Below are positions 34,474-45,561 of a DNA stretch of 64,000 bases, piece by piece. The stretch's first letter is position 1; each line of letters starts with the position of its first letter. Origin of the DNA: Tremella fuciformis. Lineage: Eukaryota > Basidiomycota > Tremellomycetes > Tremellales > Tremellaceae. The stretch covers positions 2,356,001-2,420,000 of the forward strand of contig CP136490.1 in NCBI GenBank assembly GCA_032768795.1. The letters run 5' to 3'. Made by a program: the position numbers and the translations under genes. The notes beneath the pieces are model-generated. The model made no database searches. It saw nothing but the letters and a program-made list of their open reading frames with translations, and was not told where the DNA came from.

Positions 34474-35680
34474 CTATGTACATAAGATCAGTCGACAATG
34501 CGACGGAAGCGATACACTGCTAGCTGTGAGCGGCTGCACCAGCAACCAAAGGAGACTCAGCGAAGGCTCATTGTCGACGCACCCATAGCTGTCGCCGAAC
34601 CCGATCTGAGAGTCAGTGCAAAGATTTCCAATGGAACTCATGACACCGACCGTGTCATAAAGATTGCTCCACTTCACCAGCTCCTTCCACTTGATCTTCA
34701 TCTCGTCGCAGTCCCAGTCTGGGAGACCTATCGGGTTTTCGCCCGCGGGTATCAATCGCATGAGACTGTTGATTTTGACAGGGATGTACGGAGACCGTAG
34801 ATGCTGTCTCACTTCGTCTCCGCCTGGATAGTGGTAGCTGGTGCTATAAGCCGTCAGGTCGAGCGGCATGCCATCAGACAGAAGCACCAAGCCTAAGTCG
34901 AAATCAGGAGCGGGCGTCTCGCGATCGTCGTCGCTGTACGAGAGGATGCGTAGCATAGATTACACACTTTTTTCGGTTGGATAGACGAAAGCTAGGTGCT
35001 CTGAAAAAAAAAACACATCCAATTGTCGCCTGGCTGAAAGTGACCGTCCCAAAAGCAGTCCCCAGGAGTACCGGCAGCACGTCTGACGGCGGCCCATGGA
35101 CCGAAGAAGGCAGTATCGGGAGCGGCTGCGAGGTCGAGGGCGGGAGGGGGCTCGATCGACGTCAATGGCCGATTGGAGAGCGGAGCGATGCTCTTTAAAG
35201 CATCGCCAGCTGTCCACACCCGGATGTCGAGCTCTACGCGCTGCACCCATTGGCTCCCTCCATGGTGATGCTCAATATGAAGCCTGAGGAAGTGAGCCTT
35301 GCGCCCCTGCCACAATCCCTGCTCGATCCAAGTGACGCCGAGAGTAGCGAAGGCGGGTTTCGCCCCGTTCTTGTGCACGTACGCTGTCATCCGCCCTCAA
35401 CATCGCTTCCTGAGACTCTTTCCGCCGGCGACCAGTCCTTGACCTGACCCCCTTCGACCCCTGTCAGAATGACTTTCCTGAGTGCTCAGGAGCGCAGACA
35501 TGCCTCGTCTGAATAATCGTTGTTGTCGGCGGGTTGGTCGAACAGCTCCTGAAGAGTGGGTGGTTCATTCGGCGCGCGTTGCTGGGAAGGAATATTCAAC
35601 TCCCTGTGGGATGTCAACATTGCACGAACCAATGGGGTCAGACCGCTACGGCAGCGGCAATCACATGGTGATCTCAACAC
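34474..35680 (-). pseudogene. WDGHF-family copy B1, degraded
   Basis: Group B copy with several lesions. The N-terminal motif (LQELFDQPADNNDYSDEACLRS) is followed by an in-frame TGA (35486-35488) where relatives have Trp or Leu. The linker is shortened, with a second TGA and a frame change near 35390, before KPAFATLGVTWIEQGLW. The core continues through VELDIRVWTAGDALKS and CFWDGHFQPGDNW, then breaks at a run of ten T near 35007-35017. After another frame change it resumes with DFDLGLVLLSDGMPLDLT and NLYDT, and the spliced tail IGFGDSYGC lacks the later cysteines. It is unlikely to make a full protein. Confidence 0.75.
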
Positions 35681-36307
35681 CTATCGCTTTACAAAGTGGC
35701 CTAAGTGAAAGAGGAGAAGTGATGGCATAAGACCACAACTGCGTTAGTGTCTGCGTGTGCGTCCCTCAGGCCGCATGGTATCCTGCTCCCCCAAAGCCCA
35801 AACCGCCGATCATATCATTCTGAAAGTGAAGAAGCCTGATTATCGCAAGGAAAGACGTCGTAGATAATTACCCACTGGGAAATCGTCATACTGTACGTGG
35901 CACCACCCCTCGTTGTGCGACTTGCAGAGATTACTATGACTACTCGCATGGGAACCTCACCAGCACATGCTCCCTTCCGCGCCGTACATCCTAGACTCGT
36001 GGCTCCTACACACTCTGACCATCTAGATCGGAGAGTAGTATCGTAGCGACACAATCACCACGGCTGCCCACATCCTCGGCCCCTTGAGGTCGAGCTTACA
36101 CTAATTCTCCGCCTCGAGCGCTCACCCATTTGTCGAGATTGCAAAGTGGCTTTGGGTCGCTTGGGAGGACCGCGAAGCCGAGTTCAGAGGACGTCGCCCG
36201 GTTCGCTCACGCGTTGTCGGTCTTCTACTGCTCAATGCAGTACTCCCGAGCGGGGCTTGACAACGGGAAGAGAGGTTACACACGCCCAACAGAGGTCAAT
36301 GCATTCA
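35681..36307. other. Intergenic region
   Basis: About 630 bp between B1 and the retropepsin-like gene. I see no coding sequence or repeat I can support. Confidence 0.45.
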
Positions 36308-36934
36308 TTACCATGTCATGGGCATATGGCTTTGGCTTGCTCTGGCTCTGTAGCCGGTGGTGAAACTGGCAATGTCAGCGGGCTTCCGACCGGCATGCGT
36401 AGACTGACCTCTGTCCTCGTCTCTCGTCATTGGGGCAGGTGTTCCGCATCCATGCTTCCAAAAGCATCTGAATCTGAGCGGTGGACCGTATCGGAAGTGG
36501 ATCCAAGGGCAAGGACTGGTCAAGCCGATGGTCGCCTCGGATTCTCTGAGCGCAGGCACTCCGAGGAGGATCGGATGGTGGGTGATGCACACCTTGTAGA
36601 AGGTGACAGGCATCATGTACAACGTCCCCTCTGCCGCCGCGGAGAAATGGAGGAAGAGTCGAGCTTTGCCTTTGGTTCGGATTTTGCCATTGGGTGAGAT
36701 GGTGTTGACCTGGCTGGCCGGATCGAGATCCCAGTCGATGTGCGGCAGGTGCTCGCCCGCATAGCCCTCGTCTATCGCAGAGAACGTGGCGGCAGAGTCT
36801 ATTATGACCTGGTGGTAGAGAGTGGGTGGTTCTGTTTTCAAGAGAGGGCCGGTACGCAGGCCGGTCCAACAGGTCAAGGTGGTCATGTATGGCGATATAT
36901 CTGCTGTGACAGTCGTTGAGGGGTCGGAGGTCAT
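36308..36934 (-). CDS. Retropepsin-like protein (retroelement-derived)
   Basis: Single open frame of 208 residues. VIIDSAATFSAID matches the D-S/T-G-A-T active-site loop of retroviral-type aspartic proteases, but with Ala for the usual Gly, and HHPILLGVPALRESEATIGL matches the flap-distal ILG-hydrophobic motif that closes the fold. Strands between them (ARLFLHFSAAAEGTLYMMPVTFY) fit. No reverse transcriptase or integrase is visible nearby, so it is either a fragment of an LTR retroelement or a stand-alone protease gene derived from one. The region upstream (about 36940-37240) is A/T-richer and repetitive. Confidence 0.5.
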   Translation of the reverse strand: MTSDPSTTVTADISPYMTTLTCWTGLRTGPLLKTEPPTLYHQVIIDSAATFSAIDEGYAGEHLPHIDWDLDPASQVNTISPNGKIRTKGKARLFLHFSAAAEGTLYMMPVTFYKVCITHHPILLGVPALRESEATIGLTSPCPWIHFRYGPPLRFRCFWKHGCGTPAPMTRDEDRGQSTHAGRKPADIASFTTGYRARASQSHMPMTW

Positions 36935-37070
36935 TGTAGGTGATGGGTGATGAAGGTGGATTGCTTGGTTGATTGACCGGATTGAATTGATTTGATGTTA
37001 TGTGAGACAAGAAAATGATTGGCAGGAATCCCCTGTGATGTAGATATTGTGGACATAGTTTGTCCTTGTC

Positions 37071-37180
37071 GTGGAAATGGCATGAAAGGAGCAATTAAGG
37101 GGTATTTGTGGGTGTTGGGTATATTGTGGAATTGGCATGAAAGGAGCGAACAAAGAGTGTTTGTGAGTGTTGTTGGGTGT
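37071..37180. repeat. Imperfect 55-bp direct repeat, two copies
   Basis: Two tandem units start GTGGAAATGGCATGAAAGG (37071) and GTGGAATTGGCATGAAAGG (37126), each followed by a TTTGTG-GTGTTG-rich half. It lies upstream of the retropepsin-like gene. Confidence 0.7.
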
Positions 37181-38138
37181 GTCGTGACGTGTGGAGGCCG
37201 CGCGCGCATTGTCTTTCTTGTAGATCTGGATCAAAATCAGGTTGGATGGAAGGGGGAACCAATCAGTCCATGTAAGGGGCTAAAATGAGGCTGAGTACAG
37301 CTCGAGAGGCTCAAAATGTTGCGGGACAAATGCCGCCTTCATATGGCACCAGACCCCTCCAACGGTCGGCGCCATCTTCTCGGTATCTGCGACCTGTTTC
37401 AAGTTTGCGCTCACGCGGAGAGAGAAGGTAGCAGCAGTAAGGACACGGCTCCTGGGCAGACACGGGGCCGTTCATCCGAGGGAGACATCTGATTCAGAAT
37501 TCGATCTTCGACTAGGACAGGGGATCTCGAAGCCGTACTGCGAGAGTGTCAAGAGCTCGAGGGGAGATCGCGTGGCGGGCTGATGACTTGCTCAAGGTTT
37601 CGAAGTCCTCGCTATGTACACGGACCGGATGGGTTTCGCGAACGACAGGAGGCTGAGACGATGCGTGGGCTAAGTTTGAGCTGGAAGTACGCACTCGCAC
37701 CATCCATTACGCCACTCCTGAATTTGATTACCTCTGGGCGGGTATACCTTCCGGCAAGTGTCTTCTTAATGGCCTCGGGAATGGCGGGGCTTTCTACGAC
37801 ACCAATTCGGGCGGTGGGAACTTCTTGGAGAAAGGAGACCTGGCGCTCGGATGGCAGCGAGTGCCCCTCCCGACCAATTGAGGGATTGAGTGTTCGACCG
37901 CAGCCGTTGAGCCAGCTTTGCTCTGCAAATCCCAAAGCTACGAACACATACAACGCCGAGACTGGTTTACATAGGTGCGACATATCATCCACTGCGTTTA
38001 TCGCCAGCCAGACCTCCGATGCCTTCGGGATACGACAACCTAATCATACATGACGAGGATTGGGATGACTGCACGCGTCGCCTTTAGTACCGGTATTCAC
38101 AAGTCGGCTCCGCCCTTGCTCAGCGTCGTCTGCGTCCG
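37181..38138. other. Unassigned stretch with coding-like sequence
   Basis: No gene I can name. On the plus strand 37680-37882 is open and reads coding-like (DYLWAGIPSGKCLLNGLG then NGGAFYDTNSGGGNF), faintly like the start of a multicopper-oxidase domain, but it is bounded by stops. The minus strand of the same place is also open from about 37992 to 37612. At most a gene remnant. Confidence 0.25.
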
Positions 38139-39367
38139 CTACATATTCGTCAGGCGTGGTGGAGCGGGGTCAGGCCTGCATAGCTCCCAGGTTGATGCCG
38201 AGGAGCGGGTAGGGCAAGCACCGCAACGTCCAGAATTGCATGAACGGGTGGGAGTACCCTGACGGTCCACGCAACCTGATCTGTCCCCAAAGAATATCTG
38301 CCCGTCAGTCACCGATGATGCCGTGCCAGCGACTAGGACTCGCCGTGTCACATGGTTAAGCCCATTTCATCAGCTGCTTCCATCTGAGCAATCACAAAGT
38401 CGACTCCAGTCGGTTTCTGGCCCCCTGGGATCAACTTTGCTCTCTCATTGAAACGTGCTGGGTTGTCGGGAGACCACAAGTACTGTTTGACGGGGTCCAG
38501 TCCCTGATACAGGGTGGTATGAGTTCGGACAGCGTTGAGTTCGAATGGCTTGCCATCGGGTAGAACCACGAGACCGATCGTAAAATGAGGAGGGCCGATG
38601 TGCAAGGTGGGGTAGCCTTCTGACAACATACACAGCATACAGTGTACGTTCTCATCGCCGTCACGACGGAAACAATACGCACAACGTCGGAGCGCTCGCG
38701 TTTCAGCGAGATAGATTCATCGACCGCCGGGCTGGAAGTGGCCATCCCAAAACACTCGACGTCTGGATCCAACGAGCGAACGAAGCGGTGCGAGGTCCCA
38801 AGAGGGCGATTTCGGGAGCGCCAGGAGCCAAACCCGTAGCCATGGCTTCGCGATCCGCGGCGAGAGGAAGAGAATAGGCATCGCCAAGGGTTTTTAGCGC
38901 ATCTCCTGGTTTCCACAGGGGAAGATCGACCTCAACACTGTGCAGGTAGTATGCTTGGGTGGGTTGATGTTCTACTCGGAGCCGGAAGAAATGCGCTTTG
39001 CGACCATTCCAGAGTCCTGGCTCCGCCCAGGTGATTGGCAATGGAAGGCTGTTCTCCAGTTCCATCACGCTATGCTACTCGGCTCGACTTTGGGAGTGAT
39101 ACCTGTGAAGGAGAGTATTGACAGCAGCGCCTTGCTAATTGAGAGCGTCAAGGAGCGTCTGCCCACGCTGTACCCCGCCTTCTCCTATTCCAGTACCCCT
39201 CTCTTCTCCTCTCCCGCTTCCTTCCCAGATAGAACGACAGTCTTGGGACCCCATGACTTCCTACAGGCCTTGTCCCCGTATTTGACGTCTTTTACCGCTT
39301 GGTCGTATCGTTGTCGATAATCAAGTCGCAATGGAACTTTCTGTGTTCTACTGAACGGCAGTTTCAT
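38139..39367 (-). pseudogene. WDGHF-family copy B2, degraded
   Basis: Group B copy. It starts MKLPFSRTQKV just after a CAG, with RQRYDQAVKDVKYGDKAC and TVVLSGKEAGEEK. The core (ITWAEPGLWNGRKAHFFRL, VEVDLPLWKPGDALKT) is readable up to ALLGPRT, where the frame shifts near 38780. The shifted frame contains FWDGHFQPGG and then an in-frame TGA (38717-38719) at a conserved Trp position. TIGLVVLPDGKPFELN and VKQYLWSPDNPARF follow, then another frame change with a TAA near the YDT block. The conserved intron there has GC instead of GT as donor. The last exon (IFFGDRSGC, TPTRSC, then C-x2-C) is well kept and ends at 38139. Confidence 0.75.
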
Positions 39368-39820
39368 GCTGTTCCCGATAAGGGGTGATGAACTCAGCAG
39401 CGATAGCGAAGACTCACTCTGAGGGGTCGCGAGGCTGTCAACGACTCGATAGAGATGCATAAGCTGCTATGGAAAGACCCGGTTCAAACAATAGCAGGCG
39501 GTGACGTGAGTGTGTGTCAGCCTCAGAGCCGCGTGTTCGACCTACAAGATTGCTCAGTTGACCGCTCCAGCTCCACTCGCTTAGAGCTTTACACAATCAG
39601 TAGTGCGCACTAGCACTGCATCCACCTCCGTGTAGTCACTGGTTGACTTTCAAAAGCTACCACATGAGGGCACAGGATATCCACTCGGCTGCCCAGAACC
39701 CCAAAGAAACAGCTCTTTGCGCACAACGATTTTACATAGCCACAGCAAGATCGAGTCCACAGTACAGTCGTTTCCCCACTGCCTCCTACGGGGGTCTTCT
39801 GCGGCGAGGGACGCGTCATC
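39368..39820. other. Spacer between B2 and B3
   Basis: About 450 bp between two tandem family copies on the minus strand. No gene or repeat recognised; it should contain the B2 promoter and the B3 3' end. Confidence 0.5.
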
Positions 39821-41018
39821 TCACTGACCCTTCGCGGTGGTTCCATCGACTGCCAGAGCCGGATTGCACACCTCGCAAGTGGAAGCGGGGGTGTGAGGGG
39901 GGCAGCTCGAGCAATACTCCGCAGGACAGCAACGAGCGGCAGACCGCTCATTGTCCACGCAACCCCGTTTGTCTCCGAACCATATCTGCTCATCAGTCGG
40001 GCAAATCGCATCGCCTGAAACCTACCGTATCGTACGGCTCGCTCCAATCGATAACATTTTTCCACCTCATCTTCATCTCCTGGCTTGAGAAATCTGTTCC
40101 GATTGGCTGATGCCCTTTTGGTCGGAGTCGCACGGTTTCATTCACCCGCACGGGCTCGTAAGGAGTCCACAGATACTGACGGACCGAATGTCTGCCGACA
40201 TGATAGGTCTCGCTGTGGGCCGTCAAGTCGAATGGCTCCCCATCGGACACGATGACTAGTCCCACCGAAAAATCGTGCGCAGGCTCGGTGAAGTCGTAGT
40301 CTCCATATGAGGCGATCCGCAGCACCGACCATACTTCGTCTCTTGTTGGGCGAACCACTGCCGCCCTCTGAGGGGTGCTGAGTTCCGCGAAATACCTCCA
40401 GCGGTCTCCAGGTTGGAAGTGACCGTCCCAGAAACAGTCTACAGAAGTTCCCCGAGGACGTCCGACGACGGCACGGGGACCGTAGAGAGAGATCTCTGGG
40501 GCTGCAGCGGAGAATTCGAGCGCCGCCGGGGGCGAAAGGGAGGAGAGCGGCACATGAGAGCGCTTGGTGATACTCTTGAGTGCGTCGCCGGCCTTCCATA
40601 CCCTGATGTCGACTTCGACACGCTGAAGGCAGTGTGCTGCGCCTCGGTGGTGCTCAATGCGGAGGACAAGGAAATGTGCCTTCCGACCATTCCAGTGCCC
40701 TCGCTCGACTTGGGTGACTCCCACTCTGGCATAAGCGGGTTTGTCGCCGTTCTTGTCAACATATGCGTGGTCCGGCTCTACTCCTTGCACTCTCGAAGAA
40801 AAGAGACTTTTCCAGTGACGAGCCCGCATTTTCTCCTCCCGCCAAGCCCATGCTTTCTCCTCGCCCGCCTCCGCACCCGTCAAGATCACTGTCTTGAGCT
40901 TGCAAGAGCGAATGCAGGCCTTATTGGAGTATTCTTGATTCTTGGCGGCTCTGTCGAACTTTTCCTGGGGCGTAGGGTCCGACGGAGTTCGTCGTTGCTG
41001 AAGTAATGGGATCTTCAT
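39821..41018 (-). CDS. WDGHF-family protein B3, paired with CHAT2
   Basis: Intact group B member, about 385 residues. MKIPLLQQRRT leads into PQEKFDRAAKNQEYSNKAC and TVILTGAEAGEE, a basic linker, AYVDKNGDKPAYARVGVTQV, GRKAHFLVLRIEHH, VEVDIRVWKAGDALKS, SLYGPRAVVGRPRGTSVD, CFWDGHFQPGDRW, FSVGLVIVSDGEPFDLT, VRQYLWTPYEPVRV and EPYDT. An intron after YDT (GTAGGT..CAG) joins IWFGDKRGC and a tail with C-C, C-x2-CP and TCEVC. A CAG lies one base before the ATG, and the region upstream to 41221 is open and contains a hydrophobic run (YGLVAILTAFYILTV) but no in-frame ATG, so a spliced membrane exon is possible but unproven. Head-to-head with CHAT2. Confidence 0.72.
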
Positions 41019-41345
41019 GCTGCTACCGCAGTCAGTTGTTCGAAGAGCTTGGCAAGATCGAACTGACCTGACTCTCTCAAATACAATCTATGCCAGACGG
41101 TGAGGATGTAGAAAGCAGTAAGGATGGCAACAAGTCCATATGCCGCACCCGTGTGCGTTCTTGGGGGCCTCGTGTCGATGGCCACGTGAGTGTAAGGCGA
41201 CAATAGCACCGCATTGCACACTGTACACAGTACACGCGCGGAATGCGGACTTCTGGCGCGGATTGATATGTGTCCCTAGGTTGGCCGTTGAGATTGCGAG
41301 TAGCTCTTGCCACCGTACGCAGAGAACAATCATAGAGACGCAGAT
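41019..41345. promoter_or_regulatory. Divergent upstream region of B3 and CHAT2
   Basis: 327 bp between the B3 ATG (41018, minus) and the CHAT2 ATG (41346, plus), containing on the minus strand the possible hydrophobic exon described for B3. The layout matches the A3/CHAT1 spacer. Confidence 0.45.
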
Positions 41346-44300
41346 ATGTCGTCGTTTGTTGCGACCATACGATCGAAGGTGTCGACGCACAGAAAGCATC
41401 AGCGGATGGAGACACGCGAGCGCGAGCCCGAGAGTGATGAGCTCGTCGTTCTCAAGGCCATGGCGCAGATGCTTCGACCCACTATTCTAGAGCCGTTCAA
41501 ACCTTTCGAGCGCCCGTGGAGGCATGAAGAACAGAGTGCCCCAGGCTCCAACAGCCGCCTCGAAATCGACGGACTCGTTACGCGGTGAGCATAAAGCTGG
41601 GTTTTGGGTCTTTGTTAAACAGCAAAGCGTGGCGGCCAGTCTGCAGTCCTTCACGGTAAAGCTCCCACAAATCATGGCGTTCCGCACTGCCGGTCCTATG
41701 CACTCAGACTCTGTATCCCAGGCTATGGCTCTGCGCGTGGATGGAGATCCGTACAAGGCAATCTGTCTTTTGGCAACCCAGCTAGACAACGACCCAAGTA
41801 CTTCAGATTCAACACTTTTGCACTACACCGACACGCTATGGGACCTGAGTCTGCACGGCTCGGCGTTCATCAGAGCCCCTTCCTTTATCTACGACGCACG
41901 CAGTTCGGACAAAGTCGAGATTGCGATATCGTTAGCAAAAGCCGTCGAACGGCTGTTCGGAGGTGGTAACCGCAACTTCAGCTTGGAAGATTTTTCGGCT
42001 CCTGCTGTCCTGAAAGCTGTCCTCGAGGTCCCACATCGTAGCGATGAGGAGATATGTATATGCCGTTGTACGTCGTCCATACAGCTCTAATAAACGTATC
42101 TGACTCCTCAGATCGTCTTCTGCCACTTGCTCATCACCGCATACCGGTTTACCTGTCTCGTAAATCACGACAAGCGATCCCAGCTTGTGATCCCCAGTAC
42201 ACAGGCAGCGAATAGACTGCTTAGACTCTGGCAAGAGGTCAAAGACGAAGTCCGCTTCAACCATGACAAGTTTATTCGCTGGAGATGTGCCACAGCTGTG
42301 CAAGAATGTTTTCCGTTCAGCAACGTCGATGTCGGTCAATGCGGTCGCCTGGATGGCGTCTCTCTCTGGTTTACGCCCGACTGCTTGACTTCTTCCACCG
42401 AGTCCACCGCTGTCGTACGATTACTACGGGAGATGCGATCGGGAAAGTCAGTCGAACGTGGTGCTCTGCAGCCCATCGAGACCCATCTCGGAGCTTTGAT
42501 TAGCCGTAAAGACCTTCGCGCGATCGATGAACTTCTTCTGGCTCTTCAGATGCCCCTGCACGCCGATTTTCACGACCTGCAAAAGGTGACGCGCCGCGCG
42601 TCTTGGGAACTGCACAGGCACATGTTGCCTTGCTCGCCTTGGATCTTGGATGGAGCTCTTCTCCATCCTCTGAGTCTCTGGATAGGCCAAGGGTACCGGT
42701 GTGGCAGAACTCAGGGCACGTCCTGGTATGCATCAACCGGCAGATATCCCGGGCAAGGCAATGTAGCACAGCCCAAGACGATTATCTCGCGGCTACACGT
42801 TTCGTTCGATCAGTTCTGCCAGTCGGATACGCCACTCGATCGGAATATGCTCAATGGAGCCAAGTTTGTATACGCTTGGTCTATCCTGTACTGGTCCCTA
42901 CAGTATACCTCAGCCCCTCTTGAAGATCGCTTGTATCGACTGCTTTTCATCGATTGCGACGTGTTCTCGTTCTCCCAGCTGTTCAAGCGTGTCCGGCAGG
43001 TGTGCCGCTACGCCCTTGTTGACCATGCAGCTTTTCAGCATGTGTCTCTGGACGGGTTCGATCGCCGACATCGCCAAGTTGCTGCTCTGGGCTCACTGCA
43101 ACTCGACAATGAATACACGAAAAAGGATTACAGTTTGACCGCAGAACTAGCCGGTCTCGCCCAGCTTCGCGAAGAGCTGGATTCCACCTTCAAGAGGACC
43201 CCATCTGCGGGTCTGCGACACCTTCTCGGCATAGTGACGGTGTACCAAGGATACACGCTCGTCGAGACCGCTGAGGAGATGTTCCAGACCGACTTCGGAC
43301 AAACCTGCCTCACCGCTAGCCCTTCGGCGATCAGATCACACCTATCTCAGGCAAGGGACCGCTTCGAGGAAGCTCTCGTGGACTGTCAAAATGCCAAGCT
43401 CGGCGAGATAGCTCGACAAGCAGGAGAAGGCCTCATTCGGGTCCAAGACCTGTTCTCTGATCTCAACTCCCTCCTCTACCCTGCTCACGATGAGAATCGA
43501 CGCGCACAAGACATGCTCGAAGTTTGCAATAAGCTGCGAGTCACTCTTCGCTCTCGCTTAATACAGGCAGCTGCTACTCCTGCCTATCGCTTTGAGTGGA
43601 AGGGCGAGCACTTGCAGTCTCTATCCACCGGCACAGAGGAACCCGCATCCTCTTTTTATGAAGCAGGAGAACGCTCTCTCCATCAACTAGGACAAGAGGA
43701 AGCAGCTTTTGATTGGCTACATGGGGCGAGCGAAGACTGGTCGAGAGGACAAAAGCTGCAGCGATCCTTCCAAGCAGCATGCCCGACACTTGCTATGCCA
43801 GGAGAGCCGGTGTTCACTACAGAAGGTATTCTCGCCAATCATCGGGATGAAGAAACTTCACGTCTCGCAGCAGAAGGGCAACTGTCAGCGCACATATCAA
43901 GCACCATCTGGCCGCACCTACTACCCGAAATCGATCGGGCCGTCGTAGCACAGTTCAGTCTGAGCCGACCGGATGGTAAAGTGCAGATACATCTGCGACA
44001 TTCCGATGGGACCTCGTCTCGGGAAGTCTGCAACATCACGTACGAGAAAGTCGTGTACGATCGAGCCCACTTTCAGAAGGATAAGTGGGCCTCAGGACGT
44101 GCATCCCCTCTCAGGAATTTGGATGTTCTGGTGACTGCGCTTCGCAGTTCTGCTCAGAACGGCGAACTGGTGATCCTCGTTCCAGGTCCAGTCTGCCGAG
44201 CTGTGCTCCTGCACGCGTTGGAGATCTCTACTGGTCAAGCCCTGTGGCGAGCTGCGGATGTCATTTACGTGCCGGAACTAGACACGCTTGCCGGTTGCAT

Positions 44301-45084
44301 GGCGCGAGGGCGGGCGACTCCAGGTCATCTTGAGAGGACCTGGCGAGCGACTGCTGCGACCGTATGGGAGGAGGGAGGTTCGCCTGAGAATGTGGCCGCT
44401 ACGGAGCAGCTCATGAGCGCCACAATCGACACAATGGCAAGATTTATCGATGGCACAAAACTGAAGCACGAACAGGTGACCAAGGCGGTGTTCAGCAAGG
44501 CAGTGCGAGAGAGCCAGTGTCTCTTCTTCGTGGGACATGGAGGCGACCCCACCGATGAGATGGGAACTGTGTATCCACCGAACCTGATTCTACATGGGGA
44601 CGGTGCGCCCAGACTCTCACCAGCACGACTCGGCTTACGCTCATTAGAGACTTTCGAAACCTCGGACTTTCAGCAAGTACCACCCTCAATGTCATTCCTA
44701 CTGGCCTGCTCTACTGCAGAGGAAAGGGACAGTGAATCCGGGGAGTTCTCCAACTTGGCAGATGCTGCGCTCTTCGCAGGAGGTGTGGCGGCCGTGGGAA
44801 CAAGAATGGTCATCTGGAACGATGCTCAATTACAGCTCGCCCTGATGTTAGCCTGGTCGGTTGGACAAGCGCGCGAGAATCTTCCCTCAGGAGAACGCTT
44901 CAATCTCGCAAAGGCTCTTCGAGAGTGTCTCCAGACGTGTGAGGCAGGCATGGACATGGAGGAGAGGAACAGACTTCTCAAAGAGGCGGACATGCCCGAG
45001 ATCCCGGCTGCACAGTTGTGGGGGGCTTTCATGCAGGTTGGTAGTCCCCTCATCGATCTGCATCACAATGATGCGGCTGTCTGA
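41346..45084 (+). CDS. CHAT-domain protease CHAT2 with helical-repeat N-terminus
   Basis: Full-length relative of CHAT1, about 1,200 residues. Shared blocks run along the whole length, for example PFKPFERPW against PFQAFKRPW near the start, the TPR-like PYKAICLLATQLDNDPSTSD, KFIRWRCATAVQECFPF, and HRHMLPCSPWILDG in mid-protein. The C-terminal CHAT domain has CLFFVGHGGDP with the His (codon 44536-44538), SFLLACSTAEERDSESGEFS with the Cys (codon 44707-44709), then LADAALFAGGVAAVGTRM and a final WGAFMQVGSPL. Unlike CHAT1 it has a longer insert and no intron between the dyad residues. Intron one is 41585-41627. The second junction (about 42055-42111) does not close in frame with a simple GT..AG choice, so a hidden lesion or an 84-nt intron from 42028 must be considered. 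Confidence 0.8.
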
Positions 45085-45561
45085 TGCACCATCGAGGAGT
45101 GCTCGCCCTCTTTCGTTTATGTAGTGTGTAGCTGAATTAGTCAAGCGACCAGCTCATCGCTTCCCATGTCTTGCTGTGCATACGCCAACAGTCCCATGTA
45201 TACAATGTCTGTCACGGTGACGGGGCCTTAGATGGCAATGAGGAGCTTCGATTGATTGGTATGCCATACAGTGTGGGAGCGGTGCGAGTCTGCCGATCGA
45301 GTTGTGGCCGGGCTGGAGCATTGTTCCGGCGTCCTGTTCATCTCGGTGCGCATCGAGGCCATACTTGCGCACGGAGTTCTTCTCCAGCTCGGGCGTCCGC
45401 ACAGATAGAGGAATACAAGGCACAACGAAGCCACGCAGCCCTCGCCACTCACACGCGAACTCGTATGCGTAGTTCTCGCCTCAAACTCGTTGCCCCTGAC
45501 GGCCGAGTTGACGTTAACCGTGTTGTCCAGTGCTTTCAATAGCTAACAGGCGCTATCGAAC
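45085..45561. other. Intergenic region between CHAT2 and B4
   Basis: About 480 bp. No supported gene. A CAG at 45547-45549, 12 nt before the B4 ATG, could be the acceptor of a 5' intron as in other family copies. Confidence 0.4.

Noticed and set aside
36308..37240. Complete LTR retrotransposon
   Set aside because: Only a protease-like frame is present; no reverse transcriptase, integrase or paired LTRs could be found around it.
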